A DNA stretch of 64,000 nt from Glandiceps talaboti (taxonomy: Eukaryota > Hemichordata > Enteropneusta > Spengelidae), in contig NC_135558.1 of the NCBI RefSeq assembly GCF_964340395.1, positions 17,472,771 to 17,536,770 of the forward strand, given 5' to 3'. The translations under genes were made by a program, and so were the position numbers. Shown piece after piece: positions 11,201 to 21,463 of this stretch. Under the pieces are notes generated by a model that was given only the letters and a program-made list of their open reading frames with translations, ran no database searches and was not told the origin of the DNA. Each line of letters begins with the position of its first letter. Position 1 is the first letter of the stretch.

Positions 11201-14200
11201 GTCCTGGGTCTAGGACTAGCAATTTTTTTGGGCGGACCACACAAATTTTACCTTGTCTGGTCCGTCAGACCAGTACCTTACTGTTAATAACTATGTTAAA
11301 AAGTCATCTGAATATACAGATTCATAGGCAAGATTTAATGTTTCACATTAGCGGGGACCTGTGACCACTATTTCTTTCAGCAGGACCACTGGATTTTTTC
11401 AGGCAATGGTCCGGGGACCACAGTTCACAAAATGATTTGTTCACCCCTGAACTTAGCAGCTTTTTGGAAGAAGTTTGACTTTAAATCACTTTATTGTATT
11501 TTGAGAATGACTGTAGTCCACAAGGAAAATCCTCTAACTGTATGTTCCAAAGAAACACATTTACAGACATCAATAGAAATGTGCAATATGCACTGAAAAA
11601 AAAAAATTTCAAAGGTCATGCAAATGAAAATAAAACAGTGCCATGACAATTACACATGGATATTATATCCTGAAATAGTTGGTGGATTTTAGTTGCGGGG
11701 AAAATGTACAATTGTGACAACTGAGTACTTTGAAAAAAAAGAACAAATGTTTAATACATTACTTTAAATCTGTTTATGTAGTACATATATACTACATAAT
11801 CAACCTGATGATGTGCTCTGTTAACATGACGAAAGCTAGTCATTATTTTTGTAAACCCTTTTGAGTTGAGTTTTGTTGAGACCATCCAGTTCTCATTTGT
11901 GTAATTGGAAAGTATACAAGATTTGAATAAGTCTGAAATAGAATACATGTATTTCAATATAAACCTGTTTGATCACACTTTGTATAATCATACTGATTTC
12001 CTTTCTTGCAGGCAAGAGGCTTAGATTTAGTAGAAGCACTTAATTTTTTATTTCAACTCAGTTTTTCTACGCTAGGAAAGGTAAGTTATTAAAAGTACTC
12101 TTATATTATGATATGAACTTTACTCAGAGGTTGAATGTTTGTATAATATTGTACATGTGATTGGCAAATAGTTTAGCTAAATTAACTTCATAATTTCATG
12201 TATGTATACACTTTTAATTCTCACCTTACAGTAGAGCATGTCCAGAAGTGTAATAAAAATGAGGTTTTCTTGGTCTGGAATCATATTTTGTATTACCGTA
12301 GTTCTAAACTCAATGTATAAATAATTGACTAAGTATATTTTGGTTAAATTACTAAGCTTTCTTCAGTACAACAGCTGATGGAGGGTGAATGATTTAGCCG
12401 AAATATACTAGGTACATTATATACATTCTGAGTTTGGAACTACTTCAAAACATGTCAATAAGTATTAAAGCAAAGAGTGAATATGTGGAAAGTACAGTGA
12501 CTTTCACAATACTGTGCAACTTTTGTGTTTGGTACAACCATGCAGAAACCAACAAGAAACTGCATATGCCACATTTCAATACCAAGATCGCATTTTTTGC
12601 TACATTTAGTCTAAATGAAATAAACCATCGCAACTCCATGCAGACATTCTGGCACCAATGTTTTTCTTAGTATCAAACACCCAATGAAGTAAAATGCCAT
12701 TTTCGGTGTTCATTTGATGTCTGTATGGTGGCATGTGTGATTCATTTCACTTAGACAAAGTGTAGCAAGAAACTGTACTCATTCAATCTTGCTATCTTAA
12801 AGTGTAGCATGACATTATTGGTTTCTCCCTGGTTGTTTCAAATAGAAATGGTGCTTGTATTGAGAAATTCACTGCAATTATATAATATGAATGAACATAT
12901 TGAGTTGATCTGTATGTCTATATCATAACAAGGCAGTGCTACCTTTATTTACCAACACATACTGTGTACCTTTATTTTCTGACAAATGTTTTTTTATCTT
13001 CTATAGGACTATTCAACAGAAAACTTAAATGAAGCACAGTTACAGTTTCTTCAACATCTCAGGGTTTTAGGATTAGTGTTTCAACGAAAGGTAAGAAGAT
13101 TTGCTACATGATAATGACACAGCCTTCCAAGCAATTGATGACACTAGTAAGAATCATGTAATCAACATGGCAATGTACAAGTGTTCCAAGTGTATATTAT
13201 CATTAAAGTAAGGGTCCTAGCACCATGCGAGTAATCTCTACATGCTCACTACTAACCCTAATCTGGTTAAAATCCGATGTAGCGTTCACTTCATGATTTC
13301 TTTTTGGCTGTTACATTTACTTTTGTTTGTTTTTTTGTTTTTTTGTGAGCACTTGTTACATACATCTGGCACAACACCATAGACATTCCCTTACCAAATC
13401 TCGGCGCTGAGTGAATTCACTCAACAAATGAGAACGCGTAATGCGCCGAAAACATACAGGTCCAATGCTCTGTTCGAAAAGAGCATATAGCACAGAGCTC
13501 AGAAAACAATGTTCTCATTATTGTCTGGTGGTTCTCTTGCTTTCAATTTCGAACTTTGAGTGTATATATTGTAAGATGGATTCTGATTGGCTACTCATAA
13601 GTACAAGATTTGGTACGGGAATGCCTATTGTGTTTTGTCAGATGTACAAGACTTTCCAATATCATAACACTTTGTCACTGTTAACTCCATTTCTCATATT
13701 TTCCAGTCACTGTTTATAAAAATTGAAACTTATGTTCAATTTGTGTACATTGGTGAAAGTAAATATTTCACACACTCCAGTGAGACTTATAGGATTTAAG
13801 TTTTCCTCTTCTCTTCCAAGTCCATATTAGTACAGCTTGGTTGACAGGTTGACAGGGACACATGTACAGTCACAGTGGTGTCAATTGAATTTATTCAGTG
13901 CAGCCTGAATGTTGTATTTGTCCATGGATGTAATATTACTGTCTCGTATACTTTTTCTTTACTTTCATTAAGATTTAAACAGCTGAGCTGTTCTGATTGA
14001 ATGTTCACTTGTGTTTTTTCTCTGTTTGTCGACAGAGGAAGTCCAAAAGATATTATCCAACAAGATTAGCCATCAACCTCGCTACAGGTAGATATTGAAA
14101 ATTTATTTACAGTTCAATAGATACGTAATGACACAAACACAGCTGTGTACTTGTTAGGCCTAAAAAAAATTGGTTACCCAACCCCACCTAGTTTTCCTCT

Positions 14201-17200
14201 GCTGACCGTAAACTTTCTTTTTTTACATATTCAAGAAAAAATAAAATAAAATTGCGAAAATTATGAAGTCTTGGGAATAATAGTAGATGCAGAAACAGAC
14301 ATCAACGTAAAAAGATAATATAGAATTGTTCTTCCAATCTGTAATGGCTGTACATCTGATGATATGAGAAGAAACCAATAGCAAAGAGACCATATGGAAA
14401 GCAACGGAAAACATAACTACCTGAACTAGACACTCACATATGAAAAAAAAAAAAATCTAACTACCCCACCTATTCTAAAATTGAGCGTAATCGGAACCAC
14501 ATTATTTTGTTTAGACCTTAGAGCAAGGTTTAAAGTAGCTCTAATACTTTTGATACCACGTTTCCCCTGACAACCGACCAACATGACCTGGTTTGAGTGT
14601 GAATGCAGGTGTATCTGTGTAAATAAGAGATGGGGATGCAGATGTGTAATGAATATCATCAAGTCATCATTACAAAAGGGGCCATGGTATTAGTAGGATA
14701 CCCAACCCGGCACTAATATTCCTCATTGTATACCCTTTTCTTATTCAGTTGGAGTACGTGTATTTTGAAAACAAATTGAAACTCATAAATATTTACTAAA
14801 AGCTTAGAAAATTATTTGTTATTTTTTGTCATAGATTTTTGCTGATAATTCTATTTTGATTAGTTTGTCGTATTTTTGATTTTTGATTTCAAATTTGATC
14901 TCTTATAGGTCTATCAGATGTTTCTGTGGATACAAATCGACCTGGGTTCATCGTCGTGGAAACAAATTACAGAGTGTCAGCATATACAGATTCTGATTTA
15001 CAAGTTGAAATTTTAGGTTTATTCTGTGAGTTACTTTATAGGTAGGTCTCAAACTATCTTTTCTTTATTGGTATGTATGCATATGTTTTAGTGGATGAGC
15101 ATCAGCCTGAAGGGGGCTATAGGAATGACCCTTGTCTGTCTGTGTGTTCTGTGTATCCATGTATCCATCTGTCGATGTGCAGTCCCATCTCTGACACCCA
15201 TACCTCAGTTTCAACCAAACATGGTACATCTCGTACAAGATAAATATATATGGCACTTTATTTGATGACCTTGGCCAGGATAGCTGAATAGCAGTTATCT
15301 TTGTTTTTATAAAATCACATTTTCTCCCATAAGTCAAACAGGTTGAATACAAATGCACATATATAGACTCCATTCAAGTGTCTACTTCCAGAGGTAGGCA
15401 TCCTTTTAAGACCCTGGCCTCCATCTGCAAGGTGAAATAGGAATTTGCACAATGACCGAAAATCTTGTATGTAAAGATATCATTCAAGTGTCTACACCTA
15501 TGTTTCATAAAAGTAATGCTGTCAAATCACGCACAGACTTACATGTATCATGACTTGTTCTTTACTATGGTAACATTTTGATTTGTTGTGTTCTTTTTGT
15601 AGATTTCCAAACATGACAGTTGGTGCCTTAACGAGAGAGAGTGTACACCAAGCCATAGCCAATGGTATCACTGCAGAACAGATGTTGAATTATCTAAGAA
15701 CACATGCGCACTCAGAGATGATGAAGAACGTAAGACCAATTCATGTTCTTAGTAGTGCAGTATTTCCGAAAACGGATTGTGTTTCTGTTGGCACCTAAGG
15801 AGGGTTTTTTTAATGACTGTACGGGTATTATTGAAAAGCTTGGCGATATCAATTCAAATTTCTCACGTCTTTGTCATTAGACTTTTTATTTTCTTCATAA
15901 TAGAGCTCAGTATTAGAATCCCATGTTCTTCACCAGTGCTATTTCATCAGTAGTCAGCTGGTGAGATCTTTGCTCTAAAGGTTGCTGAACAAAACTTGAA
16001 GGGTGATAGTACCTCTGTTGGAGTGTAGGCAAGACTTCAGCAGAGCTTTCAACCTTTTAAAGCTGCAACTAAACATATTTTTTTGAAAATGTTTTGTTAG
16101 ATATAATAACTTACTCATAATATTGTACAGCCTGAACAGTATTGAATCACCTATGATGAACGTATTTTTTTGTAGCTGTATACATAGTAAATTAGATCAA
16201 ATTGATTTTTGGGTCAGTACCCAAAAATCAGCGCCCTCAACGGCGATTATGATTTAAACCTGTTTTTCAATACTAAAAGATAAGATCGACTTCTGATTAA
16301 CATGTACAGTGTCTAATTATTGGTATTTTAACAATTTTCAGTGAATAGATTGGGGTTGTTTGATCAAAAAGCGATACTGCAGTTACAAACTAGTGTGGTG
16401 TTAACATGGCAACAGATTCAAAACCAAGCTTTTGCTCAAGATTTAAACCACCTACGGATAATATTGACTTCTAATTAACAGACGCTGTATCTTTTTATAA
16501 TTAATTGATCAATTTTTAGTGAATATATCTTTTGGTTACTTGATGAAAAAAATATCACATTTGCAGCCAGAGCAGCTTTAAAGTTAGAACTACATGTACT
16601 CACGGGTCTGGTATGTAGACTGTAGTGGAACTACATGGACTAAACAGAGATGTTATCATTGTTTTTGGTTTAGGACTTACTTTTCAGTAGCTCTCTGACA
16701 GAACAATTGTCTTTCTCAACTCTTTGTTTACAGGTGCCTGTTATACCACCCACAGTTAGTGACCAAGTCAGACTTTGGGAGTTAGAGAGAGATAGACTCA
16801 CTTTTACAGACGGTAAGTGCAGTGAGGACAATATTCTCAAATTCTAATTATGCCAATCAGTTGTAACTTGTAAGTGTGATCAGAGGAGATTGGAGAAGAC
16901 AGACATCCTTTCTTTGACAGTGATCACTACATACATCTGTATCAGTGTATATCTAGAAGAAATATCATGAGTTTAAACACCAAGTATATCAACAGTGTCT
17001 TGTCTTTTTTTTGTCCTTTTCTTGTATTTAATAACATTTTTTATTGGGCTTATTACAAAGATACGGCTCTTTCCATGGATGAAAATTTTTACATTTGTAT
17101 ATATTTGGAAACTTTTCTTAAATTATTGCCAATTACCCTACGGAATATGTCTTCAAAATTTTGTTTGAATTGAGCAAGCCGTTATGTAGAAAACGATGAC

Positions 17201-19944
17201 ACAGACAGACAGACACACACACACACACAGACACACACACACTTTCAAAAACTCCCCATTTCTTAATATGTACATTTAATTTACTTTTTCTAACCGCAAT
17301 ATGAAACTCTACAACTCTGAATATTTTGGCAAAACTATTAGGGATTTGAACTCACAAAACCAAGACCTTTAAAGACAGCCAGGACACTGATGCATGCAAG
17401 GCTCCCTAAACATTACTACTATGTTTATAGGTGCATCTCCCCCACCCCCACCTTCACCCCCTCCTCAGCTGTGATATCACAAAAAAAGAAGACTGGTATT
17501 ATACTGTATCTGGTTCAAGATGATCAATGTCTCTGGGGCATGCTACCTCCCTATTAGGCCAAAAAAAAGAATTGTTTCTGGTCACTTAAATACCCTGTGC
17601 TGATCTTTGTGTGTGTATGTTTGTCCAGCCCATTCAGTCTGCAGGGAAACACAAAAATAACCCTCCCTACATTAATTGCTACTTCAGTCAAGACAACTGC
17701 AGAGCCAATCATGAACAATCTGTCCCACATACACACTTGCTCTAAAATACTAAATAAAAAGAACAGTAACTGCCATAAATAGTAGATTGAGCGACAGGTT
17801 TTTTGAGAATTAAAAAAAATTCATGTCATCGCACCACTTTAGACAACATATCCTGACCAGAAACAATTTTTTTTGTGTGTGTGGCCCTAATAATTTGATG
17901 TTGATTTCTTAATGTTGATGAAGAGAACTATAGACATGTATTAGGTGTACTTGTATGGTGTGAATCTTATTTTGAACACATATTGCCTGGCCATGAGGGC
18001 TATAGCACCCGTTTATTACACCCGAGGGACTGTGAGTTACCAGAATACTATAATAGTGGTTTATTTACCCAATCGTATAAAATGATTACAAAATAATGGT
18101 AACAAAAATCAAAAGAGAGAAGGGTAAATGGGGAGTCAAGAAATAGCTTACAGCTAGTCTAGCCTGATCCCCGACATTGTATATTGCGAATGAAAATCAC
18201 ATGCTATTTCCCGAGGCCAAAGGCCGAGGGAAATAGCATGTGATTCTGGTAACTCACAGTCACGAGGGGGTAATGAACGGGTGCTATAGCCCGAATATAG
18301 GCCAGACAATATATGTTTTATAATATACCTCATGCTGCATGCTGTGAACTCGCGGTGGCAGACGACATTGTCAGTAGCTGCCATTTTGGCCTGCTGTGAA
18401 CTCGCGGTGGTCACGTGACCATGTAAAAGTTGATGGAACTATTTCCCTAGGGAAATAGTCATTCTATTTTCCTATCACATGACTGATTCTAGCGAATCAT
18501 GGCACAGTATTATCACTAGGTATATTATAATATCAAATATAACATTCTCAGATCAATTATCTTTATGAGTGACTTTCTTTCTTTAATATATTTTCATGCA
18601 TTTTCTCAAGAGTATATGAAGTAGAATATTTTAACTATTTTGTCAGCAGAGAACTCTAAATAAACTTTTTGAAAAAAATTGTTTTTCTACTTTATTTCAG
18701 GTGTATTATATAACCAGTTTTTATCTCAGAACGACTTTGAACTCCTCAGGGATTATGCAAGGGTAAGTATTATTCTGACCTGATTGGTAGACGAGTGTGT
18801 TTGTGAAGTTTACATTCTATTCACCATAGAACATCTTATGTGTTGTTGTGTATCATACCTACGATAACCTCACCACAAGAATTCTTTGATATGGCCTCAC
18901 TCATAGTGCTGTGATACTGCATGGTCATACTATACCATGCACATATCAAGTTATTGTCTTTGAACAGAAAATATGGATTATATACCCTGCTTGTACTACA
19001 TCACAACAACCCATGTCTACATCACTGGTTCAGTGGTGCTTGAATTATGAGTCAAACCATTCCAAATTGCTACAATTTTCTTCATTTTTGTCATGAATTA
19101 TGCTTTAAGGGGTGAAATTTTATTATTCCTGGTATTTTTCTTCATTCAGTTGGAAAATACTCATGACCTAAGTTTTTTTGTCATCATGAGTTACAAGACA
19201 AGTAGTGACAAGGCCCCTTAGGTTACTTAAATTTCCAAAAATATTGGAAAATACCGATATTTTCTAAATTACAATCTTAGTGTCTCTTTAGATGTTGGTA
19301 GATTAGTTGTCAGTTTACATGTATTGTCAGCATGTACTGCAGTATGAAAAGTTAGGGATGGGGAGTGAAGTTGCTGCTTGTCAAACTGAGCCCAGTAACG
19401 TAACTGTAACTACAGTATTTCTATAACACTTTCTGTTATGTTCAACATCTATTGCTGTAATTATCAAACATAAGAATTTTTTGCCCAGTGACTACCGAGG
19501 TAAACCCCATTAGCAATATGTGGAGTCATGATGATCGAATGGTTAGTGTCGATGATTTGGAATCTGCATGTTGCAGGTTCAAGCCACACTTAGACTGCTT
19601 GTTTCTGAATGGCTAAAGTCCTTGGGCAAGACTTGAACCATGATTATGCCTTAGTCAACCCAGCTTTATAATTGGGGACCTGGTAGGATAGAGGTTGCAA
19701 TGCGAATGCTTTAATCCTATGCGCTTATAAAGGCTGCAATGGATTGTATGCTCCCCAGGGAGTTGAGGAAGTAAAAAGTCCCTGTTGCACCAAATATTCC
19801 AATTGATTAATTTGTATTCTTGCATTGTAGGATCTAGGAGTACTTGTATGGGAAAGTCCTGCTAAAAGAACTATTATAGTAAACCCATCAGGACATGATG
19901 AAGTCAGACGATTCTGGAAAAGACAGAAAAAGGGCTCGTCTTGA
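5284..19944 (+). CDS. GTF2H4: General transcription factor IIH subunit 4 (p52/Tfb2)
   Basis: Core TFIIH subunit. In the known family it anchors and stimulates the XPB translocase and pairs with p8/GTF2H5 through its C-terminus, serving both RNA polymerase II promoter opening and nucleotide excision repair in the nucleus. Coding exons: 5284-5414, 6893-6997, 8018-8149, 8816-8909, 10361-10452, 10950-11061, 12012-12080, 13007-13090, 14036-14087, 14909-15041, 15603-15729, 16734-16812, 18701-18762, 19831-19944. They join in frame to 461 codons plus stop (human 462 aa), all with GT-AG introns. Diagnostic blocks are [13 protein letters not shown] (exons 1-2), [56 protein letters not shown] and the basic end [12 protein letters not shown]. 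The ATG sits in AAAATGGCG. Possible poly(A) signals lie at 20336, 20556 and 20899. The introns carry at least ten transposon relics. The gene looks intact. Confidence 0.97.
5701..6344. mobile_element. Inverted-repeat element with tandemly repeated ends
   Basis: It lies in GTF2H4 intron 1. Both ends carry about six tandem 14-17-bp units of the type CAACTCGTCCCATTTT (5701-5790, and inverted at 6254-6344). The outermost 14 bases, TCACTTCGTCCCAT, are a perfect terminal inverted repeat. The ~460-bp centre has no coding potential that I recognise. No clear target-site duplication was found. Inverted arrays of subterminal repeats resemble foldback-type DNA transposons; the class is an inference. Confidence 0.65.
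6430..6736. mobile_element. Harbinger-like MITE family A, 3' part, interrupted by a hairpin
   Basis: It matches the right end of the family seen intact at 9562-9953: the ACACTCACATRTGAA block, TACCCCACCTAT, then ATTGAGCATAATCGGAAC and a TTAGGCCTAA end. The TACCCCACCTAT word occurs on both sides of a large hairpin (6501-6677), as if the hairpin inserted with local duplication. It lies in GTF2H4 intron 1. Confidence 0.6.
6501..6677. repeat. Fold-back hairpin, ~77-nt arms
   Basis: The arms 6501-6577 and 6601-6677 are near-perfect reverse complements, including GCGTTTGCT / AGCAAACGC and TTTTGAGGGCTTTTTCTTCTG with its inverse. The loop is about 23 nt. Transcribed as part of the GTF2H4 pre-mRNA, it would form one long stem. 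It may be an insertion inside the family A MITE. Confidence 0.85.
7027..7160. repeat. Dispersed repeat H, copy 1
   Basis: Intron 2 of GTF2H4. Shared with 45712-45853 in the opposite orientation: GGAAATTG, TTGAGAATACA, then GTACCGTTTCTTAAGAGC, then TATTCTGTAGAAGT. Probably a MITE fragment; class unknown. Confidence 0.6.
8335..8740. repeat. Two dispersed repeat fragments in GTF2H4 intron 3
   Basis: At 8335-8445 a GGGGTTCCCATGTCATTTTA / ACCAGAGTTCTC block is shared with 34150-34275. At 8540-8740 a CCCAAAAATCAT start, AATTGACATGTAC..TGTCTAA, TTTTAACAATTTTCAGTGAAT and CGGTTACAGCTAGTGT are shared with 16205-16400. The element class is unknown. Confidence 0.5.
8950..9446. mobile_element. ~500-bp element with TAGTCCCCGC inverted ends
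   Basis: It starts TAGTCCCCGC and ends GCGGGGACTA (perfect 10-bp inverted ends). Just inside the left end CCGGACAAAGTCCTGGACGG can fold into a hairpin, followed by a (CCGT)n-like run. The inside has two related blocks with a 'CCAAACTTGGTA..GGGCAA / CAAAGTTGGTATTAGG' pattern, as if internally duplicated. It lies in GTF2H4 intron 4 (8910-10360). No transposase is seen. Repeats of this look are common in marine invertebrate genomes, but I cannot name the family. Confidence 0.6.
9562..9953. mobile_element. Harbinger-like MITE family A, full copy
   Basis: Ends GGCCTAAAAAAATT and (inverted) GGCCTAATAAAAA, followed on both sides by a TTGTKTGGTTYCGGTTAC block and CCCACCTA. Six copies occur in the window. 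Two of them, at 14157 and 48486, are flanked by TTA on both sides. GG-starting ends with TTA duplications are typical of PIF/Harbinger. The inside is AT-rich and non-coding. It lies in GTF2H4 intron 4. Confidence 0.75.
11180..11449. mobile_element. hAT-like MITE with perfect 16-bp TIRs
   Basis: Starts CAGGGGTGAACAAATC and ends with its exact reverse complement. The flanks share AACTT directly outside both ends, a possible 5-bp target duplication (hAT elements usually make 8). The subterminal CCACTGGTCC / GGACCACTGG motifs are also inverted. It lies in GTF2H4 intron 6. Confidence 0.75.
11745..11935. repeat. Dispersed repeat E, copy 1 (minus orientation)
   Basis: The reverse complement reads CTGGATGGTCTCAACAAAACT, CAACTCAAAAGGGTTT, GACTAGCTTTCGTCATG, TAACAGAGCACATCATC. 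This matches 52606-52700. The GACGAAAGCT plus CTGATGATG style resembles 3' tails of some retroelements. The class is not certain. Intron 6 of GTF2H4. Confidence 0.5.
12525..12845. mobile_element. Fold-back element in GTF2H4 intron 7
   Basis: The two halves are imperfect reverse complements of each other: ACAACCATGCAGAAACCAA, TTGCTACATTTAGTCTAAAT and GCAGACAT on the left, with counterparts on the right ending GGTTTCTCCCTGGTTGTTTC. A smaller copy sits at 3654-3765. Non-coding. Confidence 0.55.
13306..13712. mobile_element. Long-TIR element G, copy 1
   Basis: It starts GGCTGTTACATTTACTTTTG, with TTTTGTGAGCACTTGTTAC and ACATACATCTG. The inner part (GCGTAATGCGC, TCTGTTCGAAAAGAG, GGTGGTTCTCTTGCTTTCA, GATTCTGATTGGCTAC, GATTTGGTACGGGAA) recurs at 43560-43872, which keeps the opposite end. 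Together they imply an element with TIRs of at least 60 bp. This copy lacks its right terminus. Intron 8 of GTF2H4. Confidence 0.6.
14157..14517. mobile_element. Harbinger-like MITE family A with TTA duplication
   Basis: Flanked by TTA at 14154-14156 and 14518-14520. Left end GGCCTAAAAAAAATTGGTTAC, right end ..CGTAATCGGAACCAC..TTTAGACC. Same internal order as the copy at 9562 (GACATCAACG, TTCTTCCAATCTGTAATGGC, ACATCTGATG). Intron 9 of GTF2H4. Confidence 0.75.
15085..15430. repeat. Diverged transposon-like sequence in intron 10
   Basis: It has a (TGTCTGTC/ATCCATCTGTC) run followed by a TTTCAACCAAACATGGTACAT block, the same design as the element at 8950-9446, and CATTCAAGTGTCTAC occurs twice (15372 and 15482). 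Boundaries are unclear. Confidence 0.35.
16205..16575. repeat. Dispersed repeat I, two tandem diverged units
   Basis: Unit one (16205-16400) matches 8540-8740 (CCCAAAAATCA, TAACATGTACAGTGTCTAA, TTTTAACAATTTTCAGTGAA). Unit two (about 16425-16575) repeats the same order more loosely (CTTCTAATTAACAGACGCTG, AATTTTTAGTGAATATA). Intron 11 of GTF2H4. Confidence 0.5.
17196..17242. repeat. (CA)n/(CAGA)n microsatellite
   Basis: Short mixed ACAC and CAGACAGA run in GTF2H4 intron 12. Confidence 0.9.
17557..17887. mobile_element. Harbinger-like MITE family B, full copy
   Basis: The left end GGCCAAAAAAAAGAATTGTT and the inverted right end GGGCCACACACACAAAAAAA are both followed by TTGTTTCTGGTCA. The left flank is TTA and the right flank CTA, a possible 3-bp target duplication. 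The inside carries GTCCAGCCCATTCAGTCTGC, AAATAACCCTCCCTAC and CCCACATACACACT. Further copies lie at 38353 and 39207. Intron 12 of GTF2H4. Confidence 0.7.
17980..18315. mobile_element. MITE with ~60-bp TIRs and a central hairpin
   Basis: The left arm contains GGGCTATAGCACCCGTTTAT and GACTGTGAGTTACCAGAAT. The right arm is its reverse complement at about 18238-18315. A second inverted repeat (about 24-nt arms around CCAAAGG, near 18195-18245) lies next to the right arm. Non-coding; superfamily unknown. Intron 12 of GTF2H4. Confidence 0.7.
18330..18490. repeat. Short palindromes and a duplicated CTGTGAACTCGCGGTGG word
   Basis: CTGTGAACTCGCGGTGG occurs at about 18342 and 18394. GGTCACGTGACC is a 12-bp palindrome with an E-box core. 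A perfect 22-bp palindrome built on TTTCCCTAGGGAAA lies at 18438-18459 and matches the ATTTCCC arm of the adjacent MITE, so this may be part of the same insertion. Confidence 0.6.
18920..19265. mobile_element. Fold-back element F, copy 1
   Basis: Related to 33185-33545 and 44135-44280. The common core is TATTTTTCTTCATTCAGTTG, GAAAATACTCATGACCTAA, a loop, then CCCTTAGGTYACT and an inverse AATATTGGAAAAT. The first two copies also share an upstream block with ATATGGA, ATCACAACAAC and GTCTAC. Intron 13 of GTF2H4. Confidence 0.55.
19520..19760 (+). mobile_element. tRNA-derived SINE
   Basis: It begins with a tRNA-like promoter: an A-box-like TGGTTAGTGTC near 19541 and a B-box-like GGTTCAAGCC near 19577. 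A body with CCTTGGGCAAGACTTGAACC, CCTTAGTCAACCCAGC and TAATTGGGGACCTGGTAGG follows. The body resembles a conserved central part found in many invertebrate and chordate SINEs. It sits in the last intron of GTF2H4 in the sense direction. Confidence 0.65.
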
Positions 19945-21463
19945 AAGAAGTACATTTCATGTCTTACAAGTTATGTTTGACCAGTCAATTGTCCATGTAA
20001 ATGGAAGATTTCCTCTCATACTGTCTAACAGACTGAATTCTTCCAAGGAAACAGTAGAAGGAGACATATGAAATTACTTGGAGTATGTTTTCCAGTATTT
20101 ACATTCTTGACTACGATATGTTATCAGGTTGTCTGCACGATGGAAATTCACCAATACTGCCAGTATCCTGTATACCCAAGTGTGCAATGTCTGTAGGCTT
20201 GAAACCATTGACCAGTGTATTGACTTCTCAGCCTTAAAGTTTTAGTCATATACATGTATATCATGCTGATGTTGTTATTACTACCCTAGTGGACAAAATA
20301 CTATCCAGATTTTGTGTAGTGATGAAGTATCGAGCAATAAATCTTATTATTACACATTGTATTCATATAGCCTTCAGTGATTGGCTTAGATCGTACCACA
20401 TGGTATGGACTGCTGACCCATAGTGACCTCAATTTGCATATTGGAGGCACTATTTATGTTCTATTTTCCCTAGGGTAATATTCGTGTAGCACGGAAGTCT
20501 TATCAGGGATTTGTGGTGACTATGGAGAGAATATGTGCCTGAGAATGTGATGTGTAATAAAACACTTATTGCCTTGCCTTATATGGGCACTAGTACTGGT
20601 AGTCATATTATCCCTCATGCTGTTACATAGCAACTAATTCACTTGGCTTTCAGCCTTGGGGAATAAGTGGCTGCATAACAGCCCTCGAGGTAACAGATGT
20701 CTACTACTGCCTTCATAGCCAGGCAATAAGTGTACCATAGGGGAACATTTGGCACAGTATTATTAGATGGGACAATAAGGCAGCTATCATAAAAATGGAA
20801 GATCTCGTGGTACAATGTGGACCGATGTCTGTGACTATACAAATTAGATTTACTCAGAATTGAAAGTGAGGAGAAATTTTTGTCTTTTTTAGTACTTCAA
20901 TAAAATCAAGTTATACTGTACAGTTACCCGAGTTAAGTCATATTTTGAACCAGAATATCACTAATGCTTAGTTACATGTATGTGTATGTACGTATGTAAA
21001 CAAACATTCCTCCAAATGGCAGGTTAAGGTGTGTGGAATGTTGACCATAATTCAAGCTTGGTTGTATGGTAGAAATTATTGGGTCTTGGTCGTTACAATG
21101 GTTTTCTGAAGGTTAAACGGAATTTTATACATGATGCCTCAGCCTGTACGGTATGCCATGACCTCACACATCAACCAATGCCTTGTATAACCACAACTGT
21201 TGAGGGCAGAATATCGTAATGTATTTTACAGTCTAACAAAGGCATGCACTGCACAGAAACAGAAACAGAAACACACACACACACACACACACACTCAAAG
21301 TACTTCGTCATACAAAATAATAATCGTGTTTAGCTTTGGTTGTAAAACCATCCTTTATTCATTATAACTGAATAGCGAGACTAGTAGATCGCAGAAATTA
21401 CACTCTCACAGAATAAAGGTTGCTGGAGAACTGGGAAATTAGCACTGATATGGGCAGTGCTGA
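19945..21463. other. Convergent 3' region of GTF2H4 and EIF3G
   Basis: No other gene is seen. AATAAA hexamers on the plus strand at 20336, 20556 and 20899 could end GTF2H4 transcripts. On the minus strand AATAAA (21354-21359) lies 105 nt past the EIF3G stop. A short CA run is at 21273-21294. The two 3' ends are separated by only a few hundred bases. Confidence 0.6.
21354..21359 (-). promoter_or_regulatory. EIF3G polyadenylation signal AATAAA
   Basis: Canonical hexamer 105 nt downstream of the EIF3G stop codon on the minus strand, giving a short 3' UTR typical of this family of highly translated genes. Confidence 0.6.
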
